A stretch of DNA of 64,000 nucleotides, taken from [Clostridium] hylemonae DSM 15053 (GTDB lineage: Bacteria > Bacillota > Clostridia > Lachnospirales > Lachnospiraceae). A program made the translations under genes and the position numbers. The notes under the pieces were generated by a model that was not told the DNA's origin, did not search any database, and saw nothing but the letters and a program-made list of their open reading frames with translations. Each line of letters starts with the position of its first letter. Position 1 is the first letter of the stretch. Positions 33,088-41,688 of the stretch are shown here, in pieces. Where the stretch lies: contig NZ_CP036524.1 of the NCBI RefSeq assembly GCF_008281175.1, positions 3,224,001-3,288,000 on the forward strand. Direction: 5' to 3'.

Positions 33088-34614
33088 ATGCACGAACAAA
33101 TATTTATCGGATGTGATATCGGCACATCAAGTACAAAAGCAGTTGCCGCAGATATAAACGGCAGGATCCTTGCCCATGCCTCTGTGTCTTATGGGCTGTC
33201 AAAGCCGCACAGCAGCTGGGCGGAGCAGCATCCCAACGTATGGCTTGACGCTGCGGTATCCGCGATCCGTTCCGTCACAGGGATGCTTTCTTCGTCGGAC
33301 CGCATCGAGGCGGTCTGCATCAGCGCGCTGTACGGAGGGACCGGCGCGATGTGCGACGAACATATGAAGCCCGTACGGCCTTCCATCATCTGGATGGACC
33401 GCAGGGCAGAAAAAGAAAGCAGGGAGCTTAAGGAGACGATCGGGGAGGAAAACATATTTCAGGTATCCGGCAATGGAACAGACTCTTACTTCGGGTATAC
33501 AAAGCTTCTCTGGGTCAAGGAAAATGAACCTTCCAACTGGTCGAGAATACGGCACATTCTCCCCATCCACAGCTACGTCATCTGTAAAATGACCGGCGAG
33601 ATAACTGTCGACTACTGCTCCGCCGGAAACGTGGGCGGCATCTACGATTACGCAGAACATTCCTGGTCCGAAGAGATGTGCCGGACCATGGAGATTCCTT
33701 TTCATGCGCTGCCCTCCCACTTTTACCGGCCGGATGACATCGTCGGAACATTGAATGAAGAGTACCAGGAAAAGCTTGGGATCCACAGGCCGGTCCCCTT
33801 CTGCGCAGGCACTGTAGACTGTATTGCCTCCATGCTGAGCGCCGGCATCGTACATGCCGGAGATAACGCGGCCGTACTCGGCACTTCTTTGAACTGGGGA
33901 TTTATACACGGCAAACGCCCCGATAACCCAAGTCTTATCTCCATGCCTTACTGCACAGATCCCTTGTCCGTCAGTTATACCTACGGCGGGGCTTCCACCG
34001 CGGGCGCCCTTCCGAGATGGTTTGCCCAGAACTTTCTCGGTGAAGATTCTGCCTCTGCCTACGACTGCCTGGAGCAGGAGATCCGCGGCAAAGCCATAGG
34101 CCCCGGGGCGGACGGGCTCATCGCGCTTCCTTACTTCATGGGCGAACGGACGCCCATCTGGGATGAGAATGCCGCGGGGGTGCTGTTCGGCCTGACGCTC
34201 TCGCACACGAGGGCACATATCTACCGGGCGGTCCTGGAATCTGTGGCCTATTCACTGAGACACATTATGGAATCCATGACAGACACGTCGTCCGGCGTGA
34301 GCAAAATCGTGCTCGTCGGAGGAGGGGCCCGCTCCGGACTGTGGAAAGAGATCTTTGCCGACGTCACCGGGCTTCCCGTGTGTACACCGGTACAGGACGT
34401 TGAGGCTCCCCTCGGGGACGCATTTCTCGCCGCCGCGGGCACTGGCTGTATAAGCGGTTACAGCACCATAAAAGACTGGACCGCCATGCGCGAACCCGTG
34501 CTGCCCGGACCGGACCGCCACGAACAGTACAGCCGGTACTTTGCACTGTACAAGGAACTGTACGAAAACCTGAAAGAGACAATGAAAAAACGCGCGGATA
34601 TGCTTCGGAACTGA
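33088..34614 (+). CDS. FGGY-family carbohydrate kinase (set 2)
   Basis: 508 residues. IGCDIGTSSTKAVAAD phosphate loop; KPHSSWAEQHPNVWLDA; CAGTVDCIASMLSAG; VLVGGGARSGLWKEIFADVTG nucleotide site. It resembles the xylulokinase/gluconokinase branch and the FGGY kinase at 9482 more than the glycerol-kinase-like one at 21544. AGGAGGGGA precedes the ATG. Probably makes the ketose phosphate used by the split transketolase upstream; the substrate is not readable. Confidence 0.9.
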   Translation: MHEQIFIGCDIGTSSTKAVAADINGRILAHASVSYGLSKPHSSWAEQHPNVWLDAAVSAIRSVTGMLSSSDRIEAVCISALYGGTGAMCDEHMKPVRPSIIWMDRRAEKESRELKETIGEENIFQVSGNGTDSYFGYTKLLWVKENEPSNWSRIRHILPIHSYVICKMTGEITVDYCSAGNVGGIYDYAEHSWSEEMCRTMEIPFHALPSHFYRPDDIVGTLNEEYQEKLGIHRPVPFCAGTVDCIASMLSAGIVHAGDNAAVLGTSLNWGFIHGKRPDNPSLISMPYCTDPLSVSYTYGGASTAGALPRWFAQNFLGEDSASAYDCLEQEIRGKAIGPGADGLIALPYFMGERTPIWDENAAGVLFGLTLSHTRAHIYRAVLESVAYSLRHIMESMTDTSSGVSKIVLVGGGARSGLWKEIFADVTGLPVCTPVQDVEAPLGDAFLAAAGTGCISGYSTIKDWTAMREPVLPGPDRHEQYSRYFALYKELYENLKETMKKRADMLRN

Positions 34615-34677
34615 AGCACACCGTGCCAAATATCAACTATCCGTCCGTTAGGAACAAGCAGAAAGGAGCGCACTATT

Positions 34678-35364
34678 ATGAAAATAGATTTCAACAAAGT
34701 TGTAGAACTGAGCCACCGCATGATTCCAAGAGAAGAACCTTTTAATCTCCAGACGTGGGTATACGATGTGGATATTTTAGGGGAGAGAGGGGAGCCGCAC
34801 AGTCCGGGTACATGGTACGTATCCGGCGACGTAAGCTTCTCCACACACTGCGGCACTCACGTAGAATTTCCCCTGCATCACGTGGAAGGCGGTTTAAACG
34901 CCGCCACCTTCCCTCTCACAAGCCTGATAGGCGAAGCCGCCGTTCTTGATTTTACCGGCAAAAAGGCAGGGGACTGCATGTCACTCGACGAATTCAAGGC
35001 ATATGAAGACAAGATCCAAGAAGGGGACATCGTCTTCCTTCACACAGGGCTTGACAAGAACTGGCGCACCAACGACTGGGAGCCTTATCCATACGTGGCA
35101 TGCGACGCCATGGAATGGCTCATCCACGAGAAAAAGATAAAAGCCATCGGGACAGACGCCACTTCTCTGGAGAACTTTAATGTCCCGGACCAGCCAAACC
35201 ATAACCTTGCTTTCAAAAATAACCTCGCAATGGTGGAATCACTCACAAATCTGGACAAAATAGCGGACGAACGCGCACTCATATTTATGCTGCCGCTTAA
35301 AATCGCCGGAATCGAAGCATGCCCGTGCCGGATCATCGCCGTCAAAGAAGGCGGGATTTACTAA
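34678..35364 (+). CDS. Cyclase family protein (kynurenine-formamidase-like)
   Basis: 228 residues of the cyclase family, metal-dependent hydrolases. The signature HxGTHxDxPxH is present as HCGTHVEFPLHH (about residues 58-69) with Glu replacing Asp. Members include arylformamidase, isatin hydrolase and lactone or amide hydrolases. It lies 63 bases after the FGGY kinase gene on the same strand and may be cotranscribed. A lactonase-type step for a sugar acid is possible. Followed at 6 bases by palindromic repeat copy 3. Confidence 0.85.
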   Translation: MKIDFNKVVELSHRMIPREEPFNLQTWVYDVDILGERGEPHSPGTWYVSGDVSFSTHCGTHVEFPLHHVEGGLNAATFPLTSLIGEAAVLDFTGKKAGDCMSLDEFKAYEDKIQEGDIVFLHTGLDKNWRTNDWEPYPYVACDAMEWLIHEKKIKAIGTDATSLENFNVPDQPNHNLAFKNNLAMVESLTNLDKIADERALIFMLPLKIAGIEACPCRIIAVKEGGIY

Positions 35365-35369
35365 TACGC

Positions 35370-35411
35370 AGTTGGGGACGGGGGAAATTTAAATTTCCCC
35401 CGTCCCCAACT
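35370..35411. repeat. Palindromic repeat, copy 3
   Basis: A perfect 42-bp palindrome (35370-35411) with the same GGGGACGGGGGAAATTT arm as copy 2, located between the convergent cyclase and serine-hydrolase genes, four bases before the hydrolase stop. Here the GGGACAC flank seen at copies 1 and 2 is absent. Likely serves as a bidirectional terminator. Confidence 0.85.
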
Positions 35412-35415
35412 CATT

Positions 35416-36420
35416 TTATTTTATCAAAATTGGTTCTATATGATTTTGAACAAATTCCACACGGTCAAAAATTGTCGGTTTGAAATACGAGGTCACTGCT
35501 ATAACAATGTTGTTGGATGTATTCACATAGATCACGTTGCCACTGTTTCCTATTGCTGAATAACAGTTGTTTTTATCATCTGTCAGCCACCACAAATATC
35601 CATAGGACATATTTCTAAATTCTTCACCGCATTTGTGATAAGGCTTTGTCATTTCTTCAATCCATTTTGATGACACGATTTGTTTTCCGTTACAGTTCCC
35701 TTTATCTAAGCAGAGCTGCCCGATTTTGGCCGCATCCGCGGCGGACAGGCACAGCCCATATCCGGCAGCGCCCGTACCCTGCGGGTCGCAGAACCAAATG
35801 TGGTCTTTAGGAGTTTTTGATATGGTAAATTCCTTATGTTCTTCAGCCGTTTCAGCCAGATAGTTTTCATGTACTTTAACACCGGCCGGCTTAAAGAGAT
35901 ATTGATTGGCAAAATCCACCGTTTTCATGCCGCTTACTTTAGCAATAATACCCGTTAAAATATGAATCCCTAATGTAGCGTATTTAAACTCTCCTGTCAC
36001 TCCGGCTCTGCCACCAAGAAAATCTAACGCCGAAATAGTCCAATCTTCACTGGAACAGATTTTTGTCCATGGCTCATATTTATATTTGTAGGGTGCTGTC
36101 ATTGTAAGTAAATGCCTTATAGTGACATTTTGAATTGTTTTTTCACCCCGTTTTATTCTGTATTCCGGAAAAAAAGACAAAACAGGCTGGTTTACATCTT
36201 CTATCAGTTTTTGGTCAACAGCGATGCCGGCCAGCAAAGATACGATACTTTTTGTTACGGATGCAACGTGACAGGTATCGTCTTTTTTGTAGTCATTCCA
36301 TTCGTCTGAGTAGACTTCGGCTCCATCTTTATATGCTGCTATCTGGCAGATATTAGGCTGCTGCTCTGCGATGAAGCTATGTAATTCTTCTATATTCAAA
36401 ATGTATATCCTCACTTTCAA
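35416..36420 (-). CDS. Serine hydrolase, class C beta-lactamase fold
   Basis: 334 residues with catalytic SVTK (SxxK) in ASVTKSIVSLLAGIA near residue 75, a downstream Y-bearing block around GAAGYGLCLSAADAAKIGQLCLDKG, and GNSGNVIYV toward the C-terminus in place of the KTG box (typical of esterase-like members). No signal peptide, so it is cytoplasmic or leaderless. Codon use is more AT-rich than in flanking sugar genes. It shares a minus-strand unit with the TetR gene seven bases upstream, so TetR probably controls it. Likely an esterase or amidase; true beta-lactamase activity is doubtful. Confidence 0.82.
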   Translation of the reverse strand: MKVRIYILNIEELHSFIAEQQPNICQIAAYKDGAEVYSDEWNDYKKDDTCHVASVTKSIVSLLAGIAVDQKLIEDVNQPVLSFFPEYRIKRGEKTIQNVTIRHLLTMTAPYKYKYEPWTKICSSEDWTISALDFLGGRAGVTGEFKYATLGIHILTGIIAKVSGMKTVDFANQYLFKPAGVKVHENYLAETAEEHKEFTISKTPKDHIWFCDPQGTGAAGYGLCLSAADAAKIGQLCLDKGNCNGKQIVSSKWIEEMTKPYHKCGEEFRNMSYGYLWWLTDDKNNCYSAIGNSGNVIYVNTSNNIVIAVTSYFKPTIFDRVEFVQNHIEPILIK

Positions 36421-36427
36421 ATTTAAC

Positions 36428-37006
36428 CTATTTCCGTAGACCTGCGTTGATCTGCGACAAAAATCCCTTTGCGCTCTGGCGCATCATTTCGTACACCTCC
36501 TGCTTTGTAACCGTAATCAACCCAGCTGCTATAAAAGAAGCCAGCCCATGAGTATATATCATCATATTTCTGCAGAATATTTCTACTTCCTCTATGTTAA
36601 TATCAAGTTGCTGTGCGATCTGAGCCTTCACTATGCCGCCTTCGGTCGTATCAGTAATTGCGTCAAAGCCTCCTATAAACACTTTTTCATTATTGTTCAT
36701 GTAGAGATATTGGAATAACCTGGGTTCATCAAAGGCAATGTCAATATACGCGGTACCAGCCTCATAAAAGGCGGCCATTCCACTTGATGAAGTGGTTTGC
36801 TTTTCTTTGGCGTACTGTAATGCGTATTCCAGAAGCGCCCTGCGCAGTCCGTCCATATTTCCGAAATGCCAGGAGATAGGCTGTGTAGAGCACCCGATCT
36901 CTTTTGCCAGCGCTTTAATATTTAGCGCGCTATAGCCTTCTCGTATGAGCATTTGCAGCGCGTGCTGTAAAATTGTTTCCTTTGGAATTTTGGGACTGCT
37001 TGGCAT
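36428..37006 (-). CDS. TetR-family transcriptional regulator
   Basis: 192 residues: N-terminal TetR helix-turn-helix (IPKETILQHALQMLIREGYSALNIKALAKEIGCSTQPISWHFGN by family pattern, about 5-48) and a helical ligand domain. It is cotranscribed with the serine hydrolase and lies just downstream of a 33-bp imperfect palindrome at 37021-37053, a likely autoregulatory operator. AT-rich like its partner, so the pair may be a transferred cassette. Confidence 0.9.
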   Translation of the reverse strand: MPSSPKIPKETILQHALQMLIREGYSALNIKALAKEIGCSTQPISWHFGNMDGLRRALLEYALQYAKEKQTTSSSGMAAFYEAGTAYIDIAFDEPRLFQYLYMNNNEKVFIGGFDAITDTTEGGIVKAQIAQQLDINIEEVEIFCRNMMIYTHGLASFIAAGLITVTKQEVYEMMRQSAKGFLSQINAGLRK

Positions 37007-37020
37007 AATACAACCTCGTT

Positions 37021-37053
37021 CTATAAATCAATTTACTGTAAACTAATTTATAG
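37021..37053. promoter_or_regulatory. Candidate TetR operator
   Basis: CTATAAATCAATTTAC and TGTAAACTAATTTATAG form an imperfect 33-bp palindrome (two mismatched pairs plus the centre) 15 bases upstream of the TetR ATG. Size and place fit a TetR-family operator. Confidence 0.6.
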
Positions 37054-37081
37054 TATATTTGAGAACTGCCTGTTTGTCAAG

Positions 37082-37126
37082 AAGAGGATATTCCAAAATC
37101 TTTTTTTGATTTCAGAATATCCTCTT
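37082..37126. terminator. 19-bp stem hairpin after dhaL
   Basis: AAGAGGATATTCC... at 37082-37100 pairs with the complement at 37108-37126 (17 of 19 pairs) around a T7 loop. It is 20 bases past the dhaL stop and likely ends the 43.2-37.1 kb operon, though the T run is in the loop and not after the stem on the minus strand. Confidence 0.55.
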
Positions 37127-37146
37127 ACCTTACAATAATGGAATCG

Positions 37147-37791
37147 TTATCCGTTCAATATCTCTTTGATCCCGTCTGCCATCGCCTCCAGAATGATGCA
37201 GCACGATGTCGCTCCTGCATCCAGCACGCCGCGGGAGCGTTCGCCAAGACGGCTGGAGCGGCCATATTTTGCCGTCATGTCCTTTGTGGAATCGCGCCCT
37301 GCCCGGGCTGCTTCTTTCATCTTATCCAGTGTTCCGGCAAAGTCCTCCCCGGCTTTGGCCCCGTCTCCGACGGCTTTGGCCGCGGGTGAGAGGGTGTCGA
37401 CCAGTGTCTTGTCCCCCACTTTGGCTTCGACAATGCCGCACAGACCGTCAAGTCCTGCCGTGAGCATGCCGCCGAAGTCTTCCAGACTGATCTCCTCAAG
37501 CTCTGCCCCTGCCTCGGCCATATCCATAAATATCGTTCCATAGATGGGACCCATGGAGCCGCCGATCTCATTTAACAGAATCATCCCAAGCTCATCAAGC
37601 CCATCTGTAAAACTGATATCTTCATCCTTGAACCTTGTCTCAAACACAGTGAATCCTTTATTCATGTTCATCCCGTGGTCTCCGTCCCCGATCAGTCCGT
37701 CCACCTCTCCGAGATATGCCTTGTTATCCTGTATTTCCTTTACCATCCTAAGCAGTACCGGCTTGCCGTCCGCATTTTTAAATCCGCCCAT
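37147..37791 (-). CDS. dhaL: Dihydroxyacetone-kinase L subunit (nucleotide-binding)
   Basis: 214 residues, stand-alone DhaL: DGLIGDGDHGMNMNKG holds the Mg-nucleotide aspartates; GGSMGPIYG and KVGDKTLVDTLSP follow. It works with the DhaK subunit 29 bases upstream. PTS-type systems also need DhaM, which is not in the window; two-subunit ATP-dependent ketose kinases exist, and a non-DHA substrate such as a tetrulose is likely in this sugar operon. Last gene of the operon. Confidence 0.9.
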   Translation of the reverse strand: MGGFKNADGKPVLLRMVKEIQDNKAYLGEVDGLIGDGDHGMNMNKGFTVFETRFKDEDISFTDGLDELGMILLNEIGGSMGPIYGTIFMDMAEAGAELEEISLEDFGGMLTAGLDGLCGIVEAKVGDKTLVDTLSPAAKAVGDGAKAGEDFAGTLDKMKEAARAGRDSTKDMTAKYGRSSRLGERSRGVLDAGATSCCIILEAMADGIKEILNG

Positions 37792-37820
37792 ATGTTCCTC
37801 CCTGCCATTCTATATTTATC

Positions 37821-38816
37821 TCAAAACTGTGTAAGCCCCATGCTCTCAGCCGGCATGTCTATCAGCTCTTTTAATTCCCCGTCCAGCTTCATGACCGTGA
37901 GCGTTGCTCCCATCATCTCAAGGGACGTAAAGTAATTGCCCACATATGCCCGGTGAGTCCTGATACCTTTGCTCTCCAGAATCTTGTCGATCTCATCGTA
38001 TAATACATACAGCTCCATCACCGGAGTTGCGCCAAGTCCCGAGACGAGCACGGCCACTTCATCCCCCTTCTCAAACGGATAATCCGGCAGCACTACGTCC
38101 GTCATCCGCTCAGCCATCTGAGCAGCGCTCTCCAGCGGGCACACTTCAATGCCAGGCTCACCGTGATGCCCGATGCCTACTTCCATCGTTCCGTCTTTGA
38201 TCTCAAAGTTCGGGTGTCCCACCGCCGGGAGCGTACACGGTGTCAGCCCGATCCCGACGCTTCTCGTATTGTCTATCGCCTTCTGGGCAGCCGCCACCAC
38301 TTCATCCAGACTGGCTCCCTTCGCCGCTTTTGCTCCGCCCACCTTCCACATGAGCACCTCGCCTGCCACGCCTCTTCTCTTTTCCCGCTGATCCTTCGGG
38401 GCGGACGCCACGTCATCATTGGCAACCACTGTCTTTACGGTTATGCCGGCCTTCTTCGCCATCTTCACCGCCATTTTTACATTCATATTGTCACCGGAAT
38501 AATTGCCGTACAGGCAGGCAACTCCCTGCCCCTGGTCCGCCTCCCTGCACGCATCCAAAAATGCCGCCGCCGTCGGAGAAGAACATATCTCCCCCACCGC
38601 CGCCGCGTCACAGAGATTCCTGCCCACGTATCCGATAAAGGCAGGCTTGTGTCCCGAACCTCCGCCCGTGACAACTCCGACTTTGCCCGCCGGAATATTC
38701 TTCGCCTTCACGACACGCGGATTTTGGGCCGCTTCCACAATATCAGAATGTGCTTTCAGAAAGCCTTTGAGCATCTCATCTACTATATCATCCGGATCAT
38801 TTAATATTCTCTGCAT
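37821..38816 (-). CDS. dhaK: Dihydroxyacetone-kinase K subunit (substrate-binding)
   Basis: 331 residues, stand-alone DhaK: GGGSGHKPAF with H56, GNYSGDNMN with D109, and GIGHHGEPG with the covalent-binding H218, all at canonical positions. It binds the ketose as a hemiaminal for phosphorylation by DhaL. Differs from the fused kinases at 6003 and 58069 in many places, so it is a separate lineage. It lies 29 bases after the SDR gene, which may supply its ketose. Confidence 0.92.
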   Translation of the reverse strand: MQRILNDPDDIVDEMLKGFLKAHSDIVEAAQNPRVVKAKNIPAGKVGVVTGGGSGHKPAFIGYVGRNLCDAAAVGEICSSPTAAAFLDACREADQGQGVACLYGNYSGDNMNVKMAVKMAKKAGITVKTVVANDDVASAPKDQREKRRGVAGEVLMWKVGGAKAAKGASLDEVVAAAQKAIDNTRSVGIGLTPCTLPAVGHPNFEIKDGTMEVGIGHHGEPGIEVCPLESAAQMAERMTDVVLPDYPFEKGDEVAVLVSGLGATPVMELYVLYDEIDKILESKGIRTHRAYVGNYFTSLEMMGATLTVMKLDGELKELIDMPAESMGLTQF

Positions 38817-38845
38817 ACACTGTCTCCTCCAACTTGTTGTTCTGT

Positions 38846-39613
38846 CTATTTGATCGTATATCCGCCGTCGATCAGCAGGTTATGCCCCGTGATCATCGCA
38901 GCCGCGCCGCTGCACAGGAAGCCGATCGCGCCCGCGACCTCATCCGGTTCCGCGAACCGTTCGGAAGGCATCTCCTTTTTGAACGCATCCCCGGCCGGTC
39001 CGTCCCACGCCTTATGTCCAAGCTCTGTCAGCACGACCGTCGGAGATACCGCATTGACGCGTATCCCGTATCTGCCCCACTCATAAGCCATCACTTTTGT
39101 CATCGCTATGATCGCCCCTTTGGAAGCACAGTAGGCCACATGCTTGTCAAGAGCGACCACACCTGCCTGAGAGGCCATATTCACAATACATCCGTTTATT
39201 TCATTATCGATAAAATATTTTCCCATCATCTGCGCCATCATAAAGGATGCCTTCAGATTTACATTCATCGTGCGGTCCCAGTCCGCTTCGCTTATAAGTT
39301 CTGCTTTCTCAAGCGCCACGATCCCTGCGCAGTTCACGAGAATGTCAACCTGGCCAAACGCCTCCGCCGCCGCGTCAAGCACTCTCTCCCTGTAGGCCGC
39401 GTCTGTCGCATCCCCTGAGACTCCGATGGCTTTTGGATCCAGTTCCTTTGCAATGTTGTCAACGTCCGGATTCAAATCTGCCAAACATATATTCACACCT
39501 TTTTCAGCCAAAAACCGGGCCGTAGCATAACCGATACCCGCTGCACCTCCCGTAATGACCGCCGTCTTTCCTTCCAGCGAAAAGTCCGCGTCTGCTCCGT
39601 AATATTTTAACAT
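38846..39613 (-). CDS. Short-chain dehydrogenase/reductase
   Basis: 255 residues, classical SDR: TGGAAGIGYATARFLAEKG cofactor loop, NCAGIVALEKAELI, catalytic serine in MASQAG, YCASKGA (YxxxK), then AVSPTVVLTELG. The acidic residue in CLADLNPD suggests NAD preference. Probably oxidises an imported polyol to a ketose, or a ketose-forming step, ahead of DhaKL. Between the binding-protein gene (61 bases) and dhaK. Confidence 0.9.
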   Translation of the reverse strand: MLKYYGADADFSLEGKTAVITGGAAGIGYATARFLAEKGVNICLADLNPDVDNIAKELDPKAIGVSGDATDAAYRERVLDAAAEAFGQVDILVNCAGIVALEKAELISEADWDRTMNVNLKASFMMAQMMGKYFIDNEINGCIVNMASQAGVVALDKHVAYCASKGAIIAMTKVMAYEWGRYGIRVNAVSPTVVLTELGHKAWDGPAGDAFKKEMPSERFAEPDEVAGAIGFLCSGAAAMITGHNLLIDGGYTIK

Positions 39614-39674
39614 GATTTTTCCTCCTCACTTTCGTATGCCGGGAAGCATCATCAGGCTTCCCGGCACATTTATA

Positions 39675-40643
39675 CTATTGGGCTCTCTCTCTGAAATCCG
39701 CTACATTGTCTTTGTTTACCTCTTCAAACTCGATCCAGTAATTCTCATCAACGTCTTTGCCGTTTACCGCGTCCATAAGAACCTGGACTGCTTTTCTCGC
39801 CTGTCCGTCCGCGTTCTGGAAAATAGATACGACCAGGTTGCCGTCTTCCACCGCGTCAAGCGCGTCCGTGATCCCGTCCACGCCTACGGCGGGGATATCC
39901 TTATTGGCAGCCTTCACTGCCTCTCTTGCGCCGAGTGCCATCTCATCGTTCTCGCCGATGATGCCGTCGATCTCATCAAACGCCTGCAGCCATGTCTCCA
40001 TAACAGTCATCGCCTCTGAACGTGACCAGTTGGCCGTCTTTTCTGCCAGCACTTCCACGCCCGGGTTCTTGTCAAGAATGTTCTGTATGCCCTCACGCCG
40101 CTCGATCTGCGCAGACTGTCCCATCGGTCCCTCGATGATAACGATCTTGGCGTCCGTTCCCACTTTATCCAGAAGGGCCTGTGTCTCCATCTCTCCGGCC
40201 TTCACATCTTCAGACCCTACATAACTCGTCAGTTTATCGTTCTTCACACGCGTATTGACCCCGACGATCGGTATTCCGGCTTCCACTGCCTTGTCGACAC
40301 ACGGAGAACACGCTTCCGCGTCCTGCGGGTTCAGGATGATACCGTCGCAGCCGTCGGCGATCATCGTCTCCACCTGGCTGATCTGCGTGCTTGCGTCATA
40401 GTTTCCGTCATAGACCGTAAGCTCGATGCCAAGCTTCTCCGCCTCGTCCTCAGCGGCATTGGCAAGACGCACCGTATACTCATTTTTCAGACTGTAGAGC
40501 GTCATCCCGATCTTCACCTTTTTCCCGGAATCCTCTGTGTCCGACTTTTCCTTCTTTGCATCCTTGTCCGCCGCTCCGCAGCCCACAGCGAGCCCTGCCG
40601 CCAGACCCAGGCACAACAGTACACTTAATAACTTCCTTTTCAT
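39675..40643 (-). CDS. Sugar-binding lipoprotein, RbsB type (system 2)
   Basis: 322 residues. Signal peptide with lipobox AVGC (C22), D/K-rich linker, then Peripla_BP_4 fold: IGMTLYSLKNEYTVRLANAAEDEAEKLG, GIILNPQDAEACSPCVDKAVEAGIPIVGVNTR, IIGENDEMALGAREAVKAA, AVGVDGITDALDAVEDG. Substrate protein of the second importer; here it follows the permease gene instead of leading the operon. No small ORF overlap as in system 1. Confidence 0.93.
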   Translation of the reverse strand: MKRKLLSVLLCLGLAAGLAVGCGAADKDAKKEKSDTEDSGKKVKIGMTLYSLKNEYTVRLANAAEDEAEKLGIELTVYDGNYDASTQISQVETMIADGCDGIILNPQDAEACSPCVDKAVEAGIPIVGVNTRVKNDKLTSYVGSEDVKAGEMETQALLDKVGTDAKIVIIEGPMGQSAQIERREGIQNILDKNPGVEVLAEKTANWSRSEAMTVMETWLQAFDEIDGIIGENDEMALGAREAVKAANKDIPAVGVDGITDALDAVEDGNLVVSIFQNADGQARKAVQVLMDAVNGKDVDENYWIEFEEVNKDNVADFRERAQ

Positions 40644-40711
40644 TTCTTTTCCTCCTTTTTTTGTTTATATAAAAATGCAGCTGCATCTTTATTTTCTTTT
40701 TATAGCGGCAC

Positions 40712-41671
40712 CTACCTTGATTCGTTGAGCGAATCGAGCATGACCGCGCCGATGATGATGATCCCCTTTATAACGAGCTGCCAGTACGAAGACACCGCCA
40801 TCATGTCCAGTCCGTTGTTCATCACTCCCATGATCAGAAAACCTACGACCGTTCCCCACAGCCGTCCCCGTCCGCCGGACAGGCTGTTGCCGCCGATAAC
40901 GGCCGCCGCGATGGCATCCACTTCATACCCGTCGCCGTTCTGGGAGATCCCGGAAGTGACGCGGGACGTCAGTATCACTCCCGCCAGACCGGCGAGAAGA
41001 CCTGATATCATGTACACCGAGCATATGACCATTTTTATATTGATACCGGACACCCTCGCCGACGTTGCATTTCCTCCTGTGGCAAACACGTACCGTCCGT
41101 ATCGTGTCTTATAAAGTATGATATAACATACAATCAATACACCAATCAATATTAAAACTGGAATTGGTATAATTCCTGCACTTCCGCCGCCGATCACAAG
41201 AAATTCCTTGCTCAGTCCCGGAATTGGTTTGGCATCACTGGCCATGAATGTGATTCCCCTGGCTATGCTCAGCATACCGAGCGTCGCAATAAATGCCGGA
41301 ACTCTCAGATACGCGATGACAACTCCGTTTATCGTTCCGATGAGAAGTCCGATGGCAAGGCCGGTAAGAAGCGCCACGTACCACGGCATTCCAGTCTCCG
41401 TTCTGGCCACAAGCGCACAGTACATGCCTGCCGCCCCCACTGCCGAGCCGACAGACAGGTCGATCCCCCCGGTGAGGACGACAAAGGTCATCCCGAGCGC
41501 CAGCAGACCGTTGATGGACGCCTGGCGCAGCATATTGAGCATATTTGTGACTGTGAGGAACCTGGCTTTCATTACGGTAAAAAATATCATGATGACGACC
41601 AGACCGAGAATGACGCCGTACTTTGCCAGAAATTCTTTGATGTTAAATTGTTTGCTTTTACTCTTTTCCAT
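40712..41671 (-). CDS. ABC sugar importer permease, RbsC type (system 2)
   Basis: 319 residues, multi-span, with GGIDLSVGSAVGAAGMY, GVVIAYLRVPAFIATLGMLSIARG and GGNSLSGGRGRLWGTVVGFL blocks of the BPD_transp_2 family. Partner of the ATPase 17 bases upstream and the binding protein downstream. Confidence 0.92.
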   Translation of the reverse strand: MEKSKSKQFNIKEFLAKYGVILGLVVIMIFFTVMKARFLTVTNMLNMLRQASINGLLALGMTFVVLTGGIDLSVGSAVGAAGMYCALVARTETGMPWYVALLTGLAIGLLIGTINGVVIAYLRVPAFIATLGMLSIARGITFMASDAKPIPGLSKEFLVIGGGSAGIIPIPVLILIGVLIVCYIILYKTRYGRYVFATGGNATSARVSGINIKMVICSVYMISGLLAGLAGVILTSRVTSGISQNGDGYEVDAIAAAVIGGNSLSGGRGRLWGTVVGFLIMGVMNNGLDMMAVSSYWQLVIKGIIIIGAVMLDSLNESR

Positions 41672-41688
41672 AATTTTCTCTTCCTCCC

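Noticed and set aside
35416-36420. True class C beta-lactamase (resistance gene)
   Set aside because: Although SxxK is present there is no signal peptide and no KTG box; an esterase-like serine hydrolase is more likely.
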